A DNA stretch of 6,162 nt from a bacterium. GTDB lineage: Bacteria; UBA9089; UBA9088; JAGUXG01. Positions 1 through 5,537 of the stretch are shown here, piece after piece. The DNA is taken from contig JAGUXG010000087.1 in assembly GCA_020061965.1 (NCBI GenBank), positions 1-6,162 of the forward strand. The letters run 5' to 3'. The position numbers and the translations under genes were made by a program. Position 1 is the stretch's first letter, and every line of letters begins with the position of its first letter. The notes beneath the pieces were generated by a model. It was not told the DNA's origin. It saw only the letters and a program-made list of their open reading frames with translations, and searched no databases.

Positions 1-36
1 TTATGCGAAAAATAGGAATTTGAAGATTTTTTCTTT

Positions 37-97
37 AATTTCCCATTTTCCTTTCAATTTGTTAAACCTTATCAAAGGGTGCGGAAAATGGGAAATT
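37..97. repeat. Long inverted repeat upstream of fusA, possible terminator of the preceding gene
   Basis: The 15-base arm AATTTCCCATTTTCC at 37-51 is perfectly complementary to GGAAAATGGGAAATT at 83-97, with 31 bases between them. A run of five T overlaps and follows the right arm (96-100), so on the + strand it could end transcription of a gene to the left of the window. It lies upstream of the fusA -35 box, so it is not in the fusA leader. The long loop and AT-rich stem make a classical terminator uncertain; a paired protein-binding site is the alternative. Confidence 0.5.
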
Positions 98-110
98 TTT
101 ATAATACTTC

Positions 111-139
111 TTGCCAAAGGGATAAGATTCTTGTATAAT
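111..139 (+). promoter_or_regulatory. Sigma-70-type promoter of fusA
   Basis: TTGCCA at 111-116 matches five of six -35 consensus bases. TATAAT at 134-139 is a perfect -10 box, and the spacer is exactly 17 bases. Transcription would start near 146, giving a leader of about 24 bases that contains the fusA ribosome binding site. Its presence directly before fusA suggests that the gene is transcribed on its own here. Confidence 0.8.
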
Positions 140-169
140 AACTGCTTAATCTAAATAAGGAAAAGAGTA

Positions 170-2251
170 ATGAGTGTCTTAATCAAAGAGATGGAAATAA
201 AAACTGCAATAAACAAAATAAGGAATATTGGTATTATGGCTCATATTGATGCTGGCAAAACTACGACCACAGAGAGAATCCTCTTTCTTACTGGAAAGAT
301 TCATAAAATTGGAGAGGTGGATGATGGCAATACTACTATGGACTGGATGGAGCAGGAGCAAGAGAGAGGGATAACCATCACCTCTGCGGCTACAACCAGC
401 CAGTGGAGAGAGTGCCAGATAAATATTATTGATACGCCAGGCCATGTTGATTTTACCATTGAGGTAGAGAGGTCCCTCAGAGTGCTTGATGGGGCTGTAG
501 CTGTCTTTTGTGCTGTTGGTGGTGTTCAGCCACAGTCTGAGACAGTCTGGCGTCAGGCAGATAGATACCATATTCCAAGGATTATTTTTGTGAACAAGAT
601 GGATAGGTCTGGTGCAGATATTGTTCGGGTAAAGAAGATGCTGAAGGATATGTTAGATACTGATGTTTTGCAGATTCAGATGCCTTTTGGAATAGAAGAA
701 AACTTTAAGGGCATTATTGATCTTATCGAGATGAGGTTATTGGTCTGGGAAGAGGATGATATTGATATGTTTAATAAAGAGATTCCAGAATATCTCAAGA
801 AAGAGGCTGAAAAGGCTCGACATCTCCTTTTAGAAAAATTAGCTGAGTACGATGAGGTTATAATGGAGAAATACCTTGCAGAAGAGCATATTAGTCCAGA
901 GGAGATAAAAGGAGTTGTCAGAAAATTGGCTATAGCTTGTAAGGTTTATCCGATGTTCTACGGTGCATCTTTCAAAAATAAGGGTGTCCAGCCGCTCCTT
1001 GATGCTGTAGTTGACTTCCTTCCTTCGCCTTGCGACATTCCGCCTATTGTTGGCATAAATCCAGAGAATGAAAATTACGAAGAAAGAATAGCTTCAGAAG
1101 ATGAACCATTAGCCTCCCTTGCCTTTAAGATAGCCACGGACCCTTATGCAGGAAATTTAGCCTATGTCAGGGTCTATTCAGGTCATCTTGACGCAGGCTC
1201 TTTTGTCTATAATGTGAACAAGAAAGAGAAAGAGAGGATAGGCAGGTTATTACGGATGCACGCCAATAAGAGAGAGGAGATAAAGAGGCTTAATGCAGGT
1301 GAAATAGGTGCTGTCATCGGGTTAAAAAATATTCTGACAGGAGATACACTATGCAATCCAAATTATCCCATTCTCCTTGAGTCTATGCATATTCCAGAGC
1401 CAGTCATCTTCGTTGCTATTGAGCCAAAGAGTGTGAAGGATGAAGAAAAACTGCCCAATGTCTTGAAGAAGCTCTCTCAAGAGGACCCATCTTTTAAGAT
1501 ACGGGTTGATGAGGAGACAGGTCAAACCCTTATCTCTGGTATGGGTGAATTGCATCTTGAAATCTTGATTGATAGAATGGTCAGGGAGTTTGGAACTGAG
1601 GTGCATACCAGCAAGCCACAGGTTGCTTATAAAGAGACGATAAAAAGCTCTGTTGAGGCCGTGGGAAAGTATATTCGTCAAACTGGAGGAAGGGGTCAGT
1701 ATGGGCATGTAGAGATTCGGTTGGAACCTGCAGAACCAGGAACAGGACTAGAATTTATTGATAAGATAAAGAGTGGGGCGATTCCAAAGGAGTATATTCC
1801 AGGGATAAAGAAGGGCATAAACGAGGCTGCAACATCTGGGGTTTTGGGAGGTTTTCCTGTAGTTGATGTTAAGGTTACCCTGTTTGATGGCTCGTTCCAT
1901 GAGGTTGATTCATCTGAAATTGCCTTTAAGAATGCTGCGGTTATAGCTTTTCGTGACGGAATGAAGAAGGCAAACCCAACACTACTTGAGCCGATAATGA
2001 AGATAGAGATAACCACGCCTGAGGATCATCTTGGGGATGTGATTGGAGATATAACCTCAAAAAGGGCGCATATCTTGGATATGCAGTCAAGGGGTGGGGC
2101 AAGGGTGATAAAGGGTCATGTTCCCCTCGGAGAGATGTTTGGTTATGCCACAGCCTTACGTTCAATGACACAAGGCAGGGGAAATTATACAATGGAGTTT
2201 TCCAATTATGCGGAGATTCCTAAAAACATTCAACAAGAATTGATAAAATAA
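170..2251 (+). CDS. fusA: Translation elongation factor G (EF-G)
   Basis: EF-G is the cytoplasmic GTPase that drives translocation of tRNA and mRNA on the ribosome and helps recycle ribosomes. The 693-residue product is full length for the family. GTP-binding motifs seen are G1 AHIDAGKT (24-31), G2 in RGITI (66-70), G3 DTPGH (88-92), G4 NKMD (142-145) and the G5-like GAS (265-267). Domain II follows (about 312-400), then domain III with ISGMGELHLEI (455-465). Domain IV includes GGRGQYGHV (506-514), IPKEYIPGI (538-546) and HEVDSSEIAFK (577-587). Domain V runs from about 610 to the end. The ATG at 170 is chosen because AAGGA (157-161) lies 8 bases upstream; the in-frame ATG at 191 has only a weak site. 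The gene has its own promoter, and rpsG and tuf are not adjacent. Many genomes carry a second EF-G paralogue, and this copy alone cannot tell which one it is. Confidence 0.97.
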   Translation: MSVLIKEMEIKTAINKIRNIGIMAHIDAGKTTTTERILFLTGKIHKIGEVDDGNTTMDWMEQEQERGITITSAATTSQWRECQINIIDTPGHVDFTIEVERSLRVLDGAVAVFCAVGGVQPQSETVWRQADRYHIPRIIFVNKMDRSGADIVRVKKMLKDMLDTDVLQIQMPFGIEENFKGIIDLIEMRLLVWEEDDIDMFNKEIPEYLKKEAEKARHLLLEKLAEYDEVIMEKYLAEEHISPEEIKGVVRKLAIACKVYPMFYGASFKNKGVQPLLDAVVDFLPSPCDIPPIVGINPENENYEERIASEDEPLASLAFKIATDPYAGNLAYVRVYSGHLDAGSFVYNVNKKEKERIGRLLRMHANKREEIKRLNAGEIGAVIGLKNILTGDTLCNPNYPILLESMHIPEPVIFVAIEPKSVKDEEKLPNVLKKLSQEDPSFKIRVDEETGQTLISGMGELHLEILIDRMVREFGTEVHTSKPQVAYKETIKSSVEAVGKYIRQTGGRGQYGHVEIRLEPAEPGTGLEFIDKIKSGAIPKEYIPGIKKGINEAATSGVLGGFPVVDVKVTLFDGSFHEVDSSEIAFKNAAVIAFRDGMKKANPTLLEPIMKIEITTPEDHLGDVIGDITSKRAHILDMQSRGGARVIKGHVPLGEMFGYATALRSMTQGRGNYTMEFSNYAEIPKNIQQELIK

Positions 2252-2284
2252 GTGAAAAGAAGTAAAGAAAAGGAGTATTTTATC
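2242..2284 (+). terminator. Weak candidate terminator at the fusA 3' end
   Basis: GATAAAATA (2242-2250) and TATTTTATC (2276-2284) form a perfect 9-bp inverted repeat around a purine-rich 25-base loop. A T-rich stretch follows (2285-2291). The left arm overlaps the fusA stop codon. The stem is nearly all A-T pairs, so it would be weak; no better terminator was found directly behind fusA. Confidence 0.3.
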
Positions 2285-2363
2285 TATTTTTAAATTCCAG
2301 CTAACAACCCCAAAAGAAAGTTTGCATACCCAAAGAAATCTTACTTTGCGAAAATTTTGTTCT

Positions 2364-2453
2364 TAAAAGGGTTCAAGTGGTCGAGGGGTCGAGTGAAAGC
2401 GAAATCATTAAATCCTTGAAAGACTGTCCCCCCTTGATCCTTGACCCCTTTTA
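2364..2453. repeat. Large imperfect hairpin built from G-rich octamers
   Basis: Left arm 2364-2388 pairs with right arm 2430-2453. The outer 14 positions pair with one mismatch (T2372 against C2445). One T is bulged (2378), and then ten more positions pair, two of them as G-T wobbles. The loop is about 41 bases. The left arm reads as three tandem octamers from 2369: GGGTTCAA, GTGGTCGA, GGGGTCGA. The right arm, read on the minus strand, starts with the related GGGGTCAA and GATCAAGG. The wobbles and mismatch show that the arms have diverged yet can still fold as RNA on the + strand. Confidence 0.6.
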
Positions 2454-2510
2454 TCACATATTTTTTCGGTAAACCTCGTGTTTCTTGAGTATAATAAAGT
2501 AACTGCCATC

Positions 2511-2548
2511 CGTGCCGCCAGTCTGCCACCCAGACGATACGCCGCGAT
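2511..2548. other. GC-rich island in AT-rich intergenic DNA
   Basis: This short stretch is clearly richer in G and C than its surroundings and contains a small hairpin, GTCTG-CCACC-CAGAC at 2521-2535. On the minus strand all three frames read through the island. One of them would read SGWQTGGTDGSYFIILKKHE before a stop near 2459, so a decayed gene end is possible but unproven. I recognise no family. Confidence 0.4.
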
Positions 2549-2561
2549 ATTTATCTTTCTA

Positions 2562-2669
2562 AACTTCAGTACGCTGAACTTTTGAAGTTTGCAACTTCAA
2601 AACTTAAGAGCTTCAAAATTTTTGAACTTTTAAACTCATATATTTACGGACGGCAAGACTTTGGAACTT
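2562..2669. repeat. Tract of AACTT-containing short inverted repeats
   Basis: AACTT occurs six times on the + strand (starting at 2562, 2577, 2593, 2601, 2625 and 2665), mostly followed by C or T and then A- or T-runs. Three nested palindromes are visible: TTCAG-TACG-CTGAA (2565-2578), a 10-bp stem TTTTGAAGTT/AACTTCAAAA with a 3-base loop (2580-2602), and TTCAAAA-T-TTTTGAA (2612-2626). It looks like a degenerate simple-repeat array rather than coding DNA. Confidence 0.5.
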
Positions 2670-2745
2670 CGAAAGCGCTAAACATACACTGAACCATTAG
2701 ACATTTCACAGACAATACATGAGATGGACGCCCACGTATCTATAA

Positions 2746-2773
2746 ATATTTCTTTGCAGAAGTAAAGAAATAT
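2746..2773 (+). repeat. 12-bp hairpin before purD, first copy of a repeated element
   Basis: ATATTTCTTT (2746-2755) pairs with AAAGAAATAT (2764-2773). A G-T wobble and a C-G pair extend this to a 12-bp stem closed by the tetraloop AGAA (2758-2761). It ends one base before the purD -35 box. A near copy stands before the rpsU ribosome binding site at 4487-4513. The hairpin lies upstream of the predicted purD transcript, so if it acts on purD it would do so as DNA. Confidence 0.65.
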
Positions 2774-2774
2774 C

Positions 2775-2803
2775 TTGACCAAAAAAGGAGAAGAGAATAT
2801 ACT
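2775..2803 (+). promoter_or_regulatory. Sigma-70-type promoter of purD
   Basis: TTGACC (2775-2780) and TATACT (2798-2803) each match five of six consensus bases, with a 17-base spacer. The expected transcription start is around 2810, only about three bases before the purD ATG at 2813. This predicts a leaderless or nearly leaderless transcript. Confidence 0.65.
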
Positions 2804-2812
2804 TTTTTAAGG

Positions 2813-4099
2813 ATGAAAATATTGGTTATAGGTTCAGGTGGAAGAGAAGATGCGCTCTGCTGGAAACTTAGAAAAGAGAAAAATAAGATATATTGTGCTT
2901 CAGGTAATGGCGGGACAGAAAGATGGGGAGAGAATGTAGATATAAATCCACAAGATTTGAAGGGTCTTACAGATTTTGTAAAGAAAGAAAAAATTGAGAT
3001 TACAGTTGTTGGACCAGAAGCACCATTAGCTTCTGGAATTGTAAACTATTTTGAAGAAAAAGGTTTTAGAATATTTGGACCATCAAAAGAGGCAGCAGAG
3101 CTTGAGACAAGCAAAGTTTTTGCTAAGGAATTTATGAGAAAAAATGAAATTCCAACAGCAGACTTTGAAATCTTCAATTCAGAGGAAAAAGCCTTAAAAT
3201 ATATTCTTAATAAAGAGTTTCCAATTGTAATAAAAGCAGATGGATTGTGTGGAGGAAAAGGGGTATTTATTTGTCAGGACATAGAAACGGCAAAAAAAGC
3301 AGTACATTCCCTTATGGCTGATAAGGTCTTTGGCAAGCAAGGAGAGAGGATAGTAATAGAAGACTGTCTCATTGGAGAAGAAGTTTCATGTCTTGCCTTT
3401 GTTGATGGAGAAGATTTTCTCCCTTTAGTCTCCTCTCAAGACCACAAAGCTATATTTGACCAAGATAAAGGTCCAAACACAGGTGGAATGGGAGCATATT
3501 CACCAGTATCCTTGATAACAGAAAAGCTTTCTGAAAGGATAAAAAAAGAGATTCTTGAGAAAACAATCAAAGGTCTTCTGAATCTTGGAATAAAGTTTAA
3601 GGGTATTTTATATCTGGGTCTTATGATAACTTGCGATGGACCAAAAGTATTAGAGTTTAATGTGAGGTTTGGGGACCCAGAGGCTCAAGCGATAATTCCA
3701 AGACTGAAGTCTTGTCTCCTTGAACCAATAATAGGGGCTATAGACGGAAAACTTTCTAATATAAGATTAGAATGGGATGAAAGAACGGTTTTATCAGTTG
3801 TTCTTGCTTCTTCTGGCTATCCAGAAAAATATGAGGCTCCGAAAGGAATTTTTGGTTTAGATAAACTTGAAGATTTAAAGGATATTCTAATCTTTCACTC
3901 AGGAACAGAAAGAAGAGAAGGAAAGGTATGGACAAAAGGAGGAAGGGTTCTCAGTATTACTGGATATGGCTATGATATAAATGAGGCAAAAATCAGAGTT
4001 TACTCTGCAATATCTAATGTTCAATTTGAAGGTATGCAGTTCAGAAGAGATATTGGAGCAAAAGAGGTAAGAAGAACGAGAAAGAATCCACAGATTTAA
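2813..4099 (+). CDS. purD: Phosphoribosylamine-glycine ligase (GAR synthetase)
   Basis: PurD joins glycine to 5-phosphoribosylamine using ATP, the second step of de novo purine synthesis, in the cytoplasm. The 428 residues match the usual length. Landmarks are the N-terminal GSGGREDAL (7-15) and VVGPEAPL (65-72), the ATP-grasp loop KADGLCGGKGV (141-151), GEEVS (188-192), SQDHKAIF (208-215) with GPNTGGMGAYSP (220-231), the metal-binding stretch EFNVRFGDPE (281-290), and the C-terminal domain with FHSGT (361-365) and FEGMQFRRDIG (405-415). Two strongly conserved spots are altered: relatives usually read GREHAL and GLAAGKG. The ATG at 2813 is the only credible start, since no start codon precedes it in frame. 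It has just AGG touching the ATG instead of a spaced Shine-Dalgarno; the AGGAG at 2786-2790 is too far away and overlaps the promoter spacer. No other purine gene is adjacent. Confidence 0.96.
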   Translation: MKILVIGSGGREDALCWKLRKEKNKIYCASGNGGTERWGENVDINPQDLKGLTDFVKKEKIEITVVGPEAPLASGIVNYFEEKGFRIFGPSKEAAELETSKVFAKEFMRKNEIPTADFEIFNSEEKALKYILNKEFPIVIKADGLCGGKGVFICQDIETAKKAVHSLMADKVFGKQGERIVIEDCLIGEEVSCLAFVDGEDFLPLVSSQDHKAIFDQDKGPNTGGMGAYSPVSLITEKLSERIKKEILEKTIKGLLNLGIKFKGILYLGLMITCDGPKVLEFNVRFGDPEAQAIIPRLKSCLLEPIIGAIDGKLSNIRLEWDERTVLSVVLASSGYPEKYEAPKGIFGLDKLEDLKDILIFHSGTERREGKVWTKGGRVLSITGYGYDINEAKIRVYSAISNVQFEGMQFRRDIGAKEVRRTRKNPQI

Positions 4100-4105
4100 T
4101 AAATA

Positions 4106-4441
4106 ATGGATAATTGTATATTTTGTAAGATTGTAAAGGGAGAGATTCCAGCAAAGATTGCTTTTGATGGGAAGAGGGTAATTGGGTTTTATGATATAAA
4201 CCCACAGGCACCTGTTCATATTCTTCTTATTCCAAAGGAACACATTCCTACTATCCTTGAGCTAAAAGATAAAGAGTTAAAAGATGAAATCTTCTCTGCA
4301 ATTACCGAAATAGGAAAAGAAGAAAAATTAAAGAATGGCTTTAGACTTGTAGTTAATATTGGAAGAGATTCAGGGTGTGAGGTTCTCCACCTCCACTTTC
4401 ATATACTTTCAGGAAGAAGATTGGATTGGCCCCCAGGATAA
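4106..4441 (+). CDS. hinT: HIT-family (Hint type) purine nucleoside phosphoramidate hydrolase
   Basis: Hint proteins are small dimeric cytoplasmic hydrolases that cleave AMP or GMP from amines such as lysine and from stray aminoacyl-adenylates. The 111 residues match the family. Seen are the N-terminal CxxC of CIFCKIVKGEIP (4-15), DINPQAPVH (30-38), PKEHI (43-47) and the histidine triad HLHFH (95-99), whose middle His97 should be the nucleophile. The C-terminal end RLDWPPG matches the WPPG end of Hint1, which separates this group from Fhit and GalT. Where many relatives have GQ and GGR around the triad, this protein has GC (90-91) and SGR (102-104). The gene starts 6 bases after the purD stop with no clear Shine-Dalgarno, so it is probably translated in coupling with purD. 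The shared operon hints at a link to purine nucleotides, but the pairing may be chance. Confidence 0.93.
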   Translation: MDNCIFCKIVKGEIPAKIAFDGKRVIGFYDINPQAPVHILLIPKEHIPTILELKDKELKDEIFSAITEIGKEEKLKNGFRLVVNIGRDSGCEVLHLHFHILSGRRLDWPPG

Positions 4442-4450
4442 TTGTATAAA
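4421..4450 (+). promoter_or_regulatory. Weak candidate promoter for rpsU
   Basis: TATAAA at 4445-4450 is a good -10 box. The only -35 candidate at a usable distance is TTGGAT (4421-4426, spacer 18), which matches just three of six bases. If used, rpsU would carry a leader of about 70 bases containing both hairpins at 4465-4513. Read-through from purD-hinT is an equally good explanation. Confidence 0.25.
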
Positions 4451-4464
4451 AATTTCTTTTTCTT

Positions 4465-4483
4465 GTTCTGGTTTTGCCAGAAC
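4465..4483 (+). terminator. Hairpin after hinT, candidate terminator or rpsU attenuator
   Basis: GTTCTGG (4465-4471) pairs perfectly with CCAGAAC (4477-4483) around the loop TTTTG. The 13 bases after it are T-rich but not a clean U-tract. It would partly end the purD-hinT transcript or attenuate read-through into rpsU. The T-rich stretch doubles as the left arm of the next hairpin. Confidence 0.5.
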
Positions 4484-4486
4484 CTT

Positions 4487-4513
4487 ATATTTCTTTGCGA
4501 AACAAAGAAATAT
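4487..4513 (+). repeat. 11-bp hairpin just before the rpsU ribosome binding site, second copy
   Basis: ATATTTCTTTG (4487-4497) pairs perfectly with CAAAGAAATAT (4503-4513), with the loop CGAAA (4498-4502). Its first 12 bases and last 10 bases equal those of the hairpin at 2746-2773. The stem ends two bases before GGAGG (4516-4520), so as RNA it could affect ribosome access to rpsU. Pieces of the same sequence occur at 2331-2339 (CAAAGAAAT) and 2344-2353 (CTTTGCGAAA). Confidence 0.65.
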
Positions 4514-4529
4514 TTGGAGGTGAATAGAT

Positions 4530-4712
4530 GTGGCAAGGATTGATCTTAGAGAAAGCGAGTCTGTGGATAATGCTCTCCGAAGGTTCAAAAGAAAATGTTT
4601 AGAAGAAGGAATACCTATGGAGATTAAAAAGAGAGCTTACTATGATAAACCGTCTGTGGCTCGAAAGAAAAAAAAGATTGAAGCTAGAAAGAAGAGATGG
4701 AGTTTATTTTAA
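4530..4712 (+). CDS. rpsU: 30S ribosomal protein S21
   Basis: S21 is a small basic protein of the 30S platform near the 16S rRNA 3' end and takes part in mRNA binding at initiation. The 60 residues are within the normal range. Family marks are the N-terminal ARIDLRESESVDNALRRFKR (2-21), EEGIPMEIKKRAYYDKPS (25-42) and a lysine/arginine-rich tail (45-57). The start is GTG at 4530, 9 bases after a strong GGAGG (4516-4520); a stop lies in frame just upstream (4521-4523), so no earlier start exists. An ATG at 4528 overlaps the GTG in another frame and would give only 24 codons. The gene is followed 27 bases later by parA and is probably co-transcribed with it. Confidence 0.95.
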   Translation: MARIDLRESESVDNALRRFKRKCLEEGIPMEIKKRAYYDKPSVARKKKKIEARKKRWSLF

Positions 4713-4739
4713 TATTTTTTGCTAAGGACAAAAAATATA

Positions 4740-5501
4740 ATGGGAAGAACAATTGCTTTGGCTAATCAGAAAGGTGGTTGCGGAAAGACAACAACCTGTG
4801 TTAATCTGGGGGCATCTTTGTCCTCGGAGGGATATTCTGTCTTAATTATTGACCTTGACCCTCAAGCAAATGCAACTATACATCTGGGGATTGACATCCA
4901 TAAACTAACAAACTCAATATATGATATTTTAATTGGAGGCCAGACGAATATCTCTTCTATAATCCTCAATACTCCGGTTAAAAGATTGAAGATAACACCT
5001 TCTCACATCAACCTTTCTGGGGCAGAGATAGAGCTGGTCAATACAATTGGTAGGGAAAGGGTATTAAAAGAGGCAATTCTTCCAATAAAGGACAATTATG
5101 ATTATATCCTTATTGATTGTCCACCTTCATTGGGGCTTCTCACTCTGAATGGTCTTACTACAGCAGATGAGGTTATTATTCCTTTACAAACAGAGTTTTT
5201 TGCACTTGAAGGTATGGATAAACTCCTTAAAACTATTCAAATTGTGAAAGAAAAATTAAACCATAATCTTAAAATTACAGCAATTGTTCCTACTTTGTTC
5301 AGCAAGAATACAAGGTTGGCTCAAGAGGCTCTAAAAAAGATTGCTGTTCATTTCAAAGATAAAATCACAGGGACAGTGATAAGGAGAAATATTAAGTTAG
5401 CAGAAGCCCCTTCTCATGGACTACCAATAACACTTTATGCACCATCCTCATATGGTGCGGTTGATTATAAGAGATTAGCTCTTGAGGTGATAAAGAGATA
5501 A
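4740..5501 (+). CDS. parA: ParA/Soj-type chromosome partitioning ATPase
   Basis: ParA proteins are deviant Walker ATPases that bind DNA as ATP dimers and move cargo, normally ParB-bound origins, over the nucleoid. The 253 residues from ATG 4740 match the chromosomal type, without the N-terminal helix-turn-helix of large plasmid ParA. Seen are the deviant Walker A KGGCGKTT with signature Lys11 (11-18; Val is more usual where Cys14 stands), DLDPQANAT (38-46), SGAEIELV (93-100), Walker B with ILIDCPPS (123-130), PLQTEFFALEG (148-158) and RRNIKLAEAPSHGLP (215-229). A TTG at 4719 would add seven residues. ATG 4740 is preferred because AAGGA (4724-4728) lies upstream with an 11-base spacer and the product then begins as in relatives. 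The 27-base gap to rpsU suggests one transcript. The downstream gene is not a normal parB. A MinD-like or other cargo-positioning role is less likely. Confidence 0.93.
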   Translation: MGRTIALANQKGGCGKTTTCVNLGASLSSEGYSVLIIDLDPQANATIHLGIDIHKLTNSIYDILIGGQTNISSIILNTPVKRLKITPSHINLSGAEIELVNTIGRERVLKEAILPIKDNYDYILIDCPPSLGLLTLNGLTTADEVIIPLQTEFFALEGMDKLLKTIQIVKEKLNHNLKITAIVPTLFSKNTRLAQEALKKIAVHFKDKITGTVIRRNIKLAEAPSHGLPITLYAPSSYGAVDYKRLALEVIKR

Positions 5502-5528
5502 TGTCAAATTTAGACACGTATTAGTACG
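5502..5528. promoter_or_regulatory. Two small palindromes between parA and the next gene, candidate operator
   Basis: TGTC (5502-5505) and GACA (5513-5516) flank an AT core, and directly beside them CGTA (5517-5520) and TACG (5525-5528) flank TTAG. Ribbon-helix-helix proteins usually bind short repeats near their own gene, so this is a place for autoregulation or partition binding. The evidence is only symmetry and position; it is not a parS site. Confidence 0.25.
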
Positions 5529-5537
5529 GATAAAGAG

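Larger units (their letters stand above)
2252..2812. other. Composite intergenic block without a convincing gene
   Basis: This 561-base gap between fusA and purD is the only long stretch without a gene. From left to right it holds a purine-rich stretch, a long hairpin of G-rich octamers (2364-2453), a GC-rich island (about 2511-2548), a tract rich in AACTT inverted repeats (2562-2669), an unremarkable stretch (about 2670-2740), a 12-bp hairpin (2746-2773) and the purD promoter. A 62-codon minus-strand reading frame (2341-2529) crosses the first hairpin and the GC island, but I do not recognise its product. The mix of structure and composition suggests remnants of dispersed intergenic repeats; this is inference. 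Confidence 0.6.

Noticed and set aside
179..571. 130-codon minus-strand frame inside fusA
   Set aside because: It is antisense to the conserved GTPase domain of fusA and has no domain signs; it is a shadow. The other minus-strand frames within fusA (1349-1708, 1696-2016, 1941-2192) are rejected for the same reason.
2341..2529. 62-codon minus-strand reading frame
   Set aside because: It runs through the long hairpin and the GC-rich island, has no clear ribosome binding site, and its product resembles no family I know.
2713..2765. Short plus-strand frames beginning at ATG 2719 and ATG 2724 before purD
   Set aside because: They are only 8 and 13 codons long and have no ribosome binding site; the second runs through the hairpin.
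2252..2812. Purine riboswitch, tRNA or CRISPR array in the gap before purD
   Set aside because: I saw no purine-aptamer core, no tRNA cloverleaf with a T-loop consensus, and no regularly spaced identical repeats.
3899..4243. 114-codon minus-strand frame across the purD-hinT junction
   Set aside because: It is antisense to two well-supported genes, and its composition is that of reversed coding sequence.
4719..4739. TTG start for parA, seven residues longer
   Set aside because: The nearest GGAG is 16 bases upstream, while ATG 4740 has AAGGA in front and gives the usual ParA N-terminus.
4736..4741. TATAAT as a -10 box for parA
   Set aside because: It overlaps the parA start codon and has no -35 box at a suitable distance, so it could not drive parA.
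5502..5528. parS-like site
   Set aside because: It shares only ACGT with the parS core, and the rest does not match the 16-base consensus.
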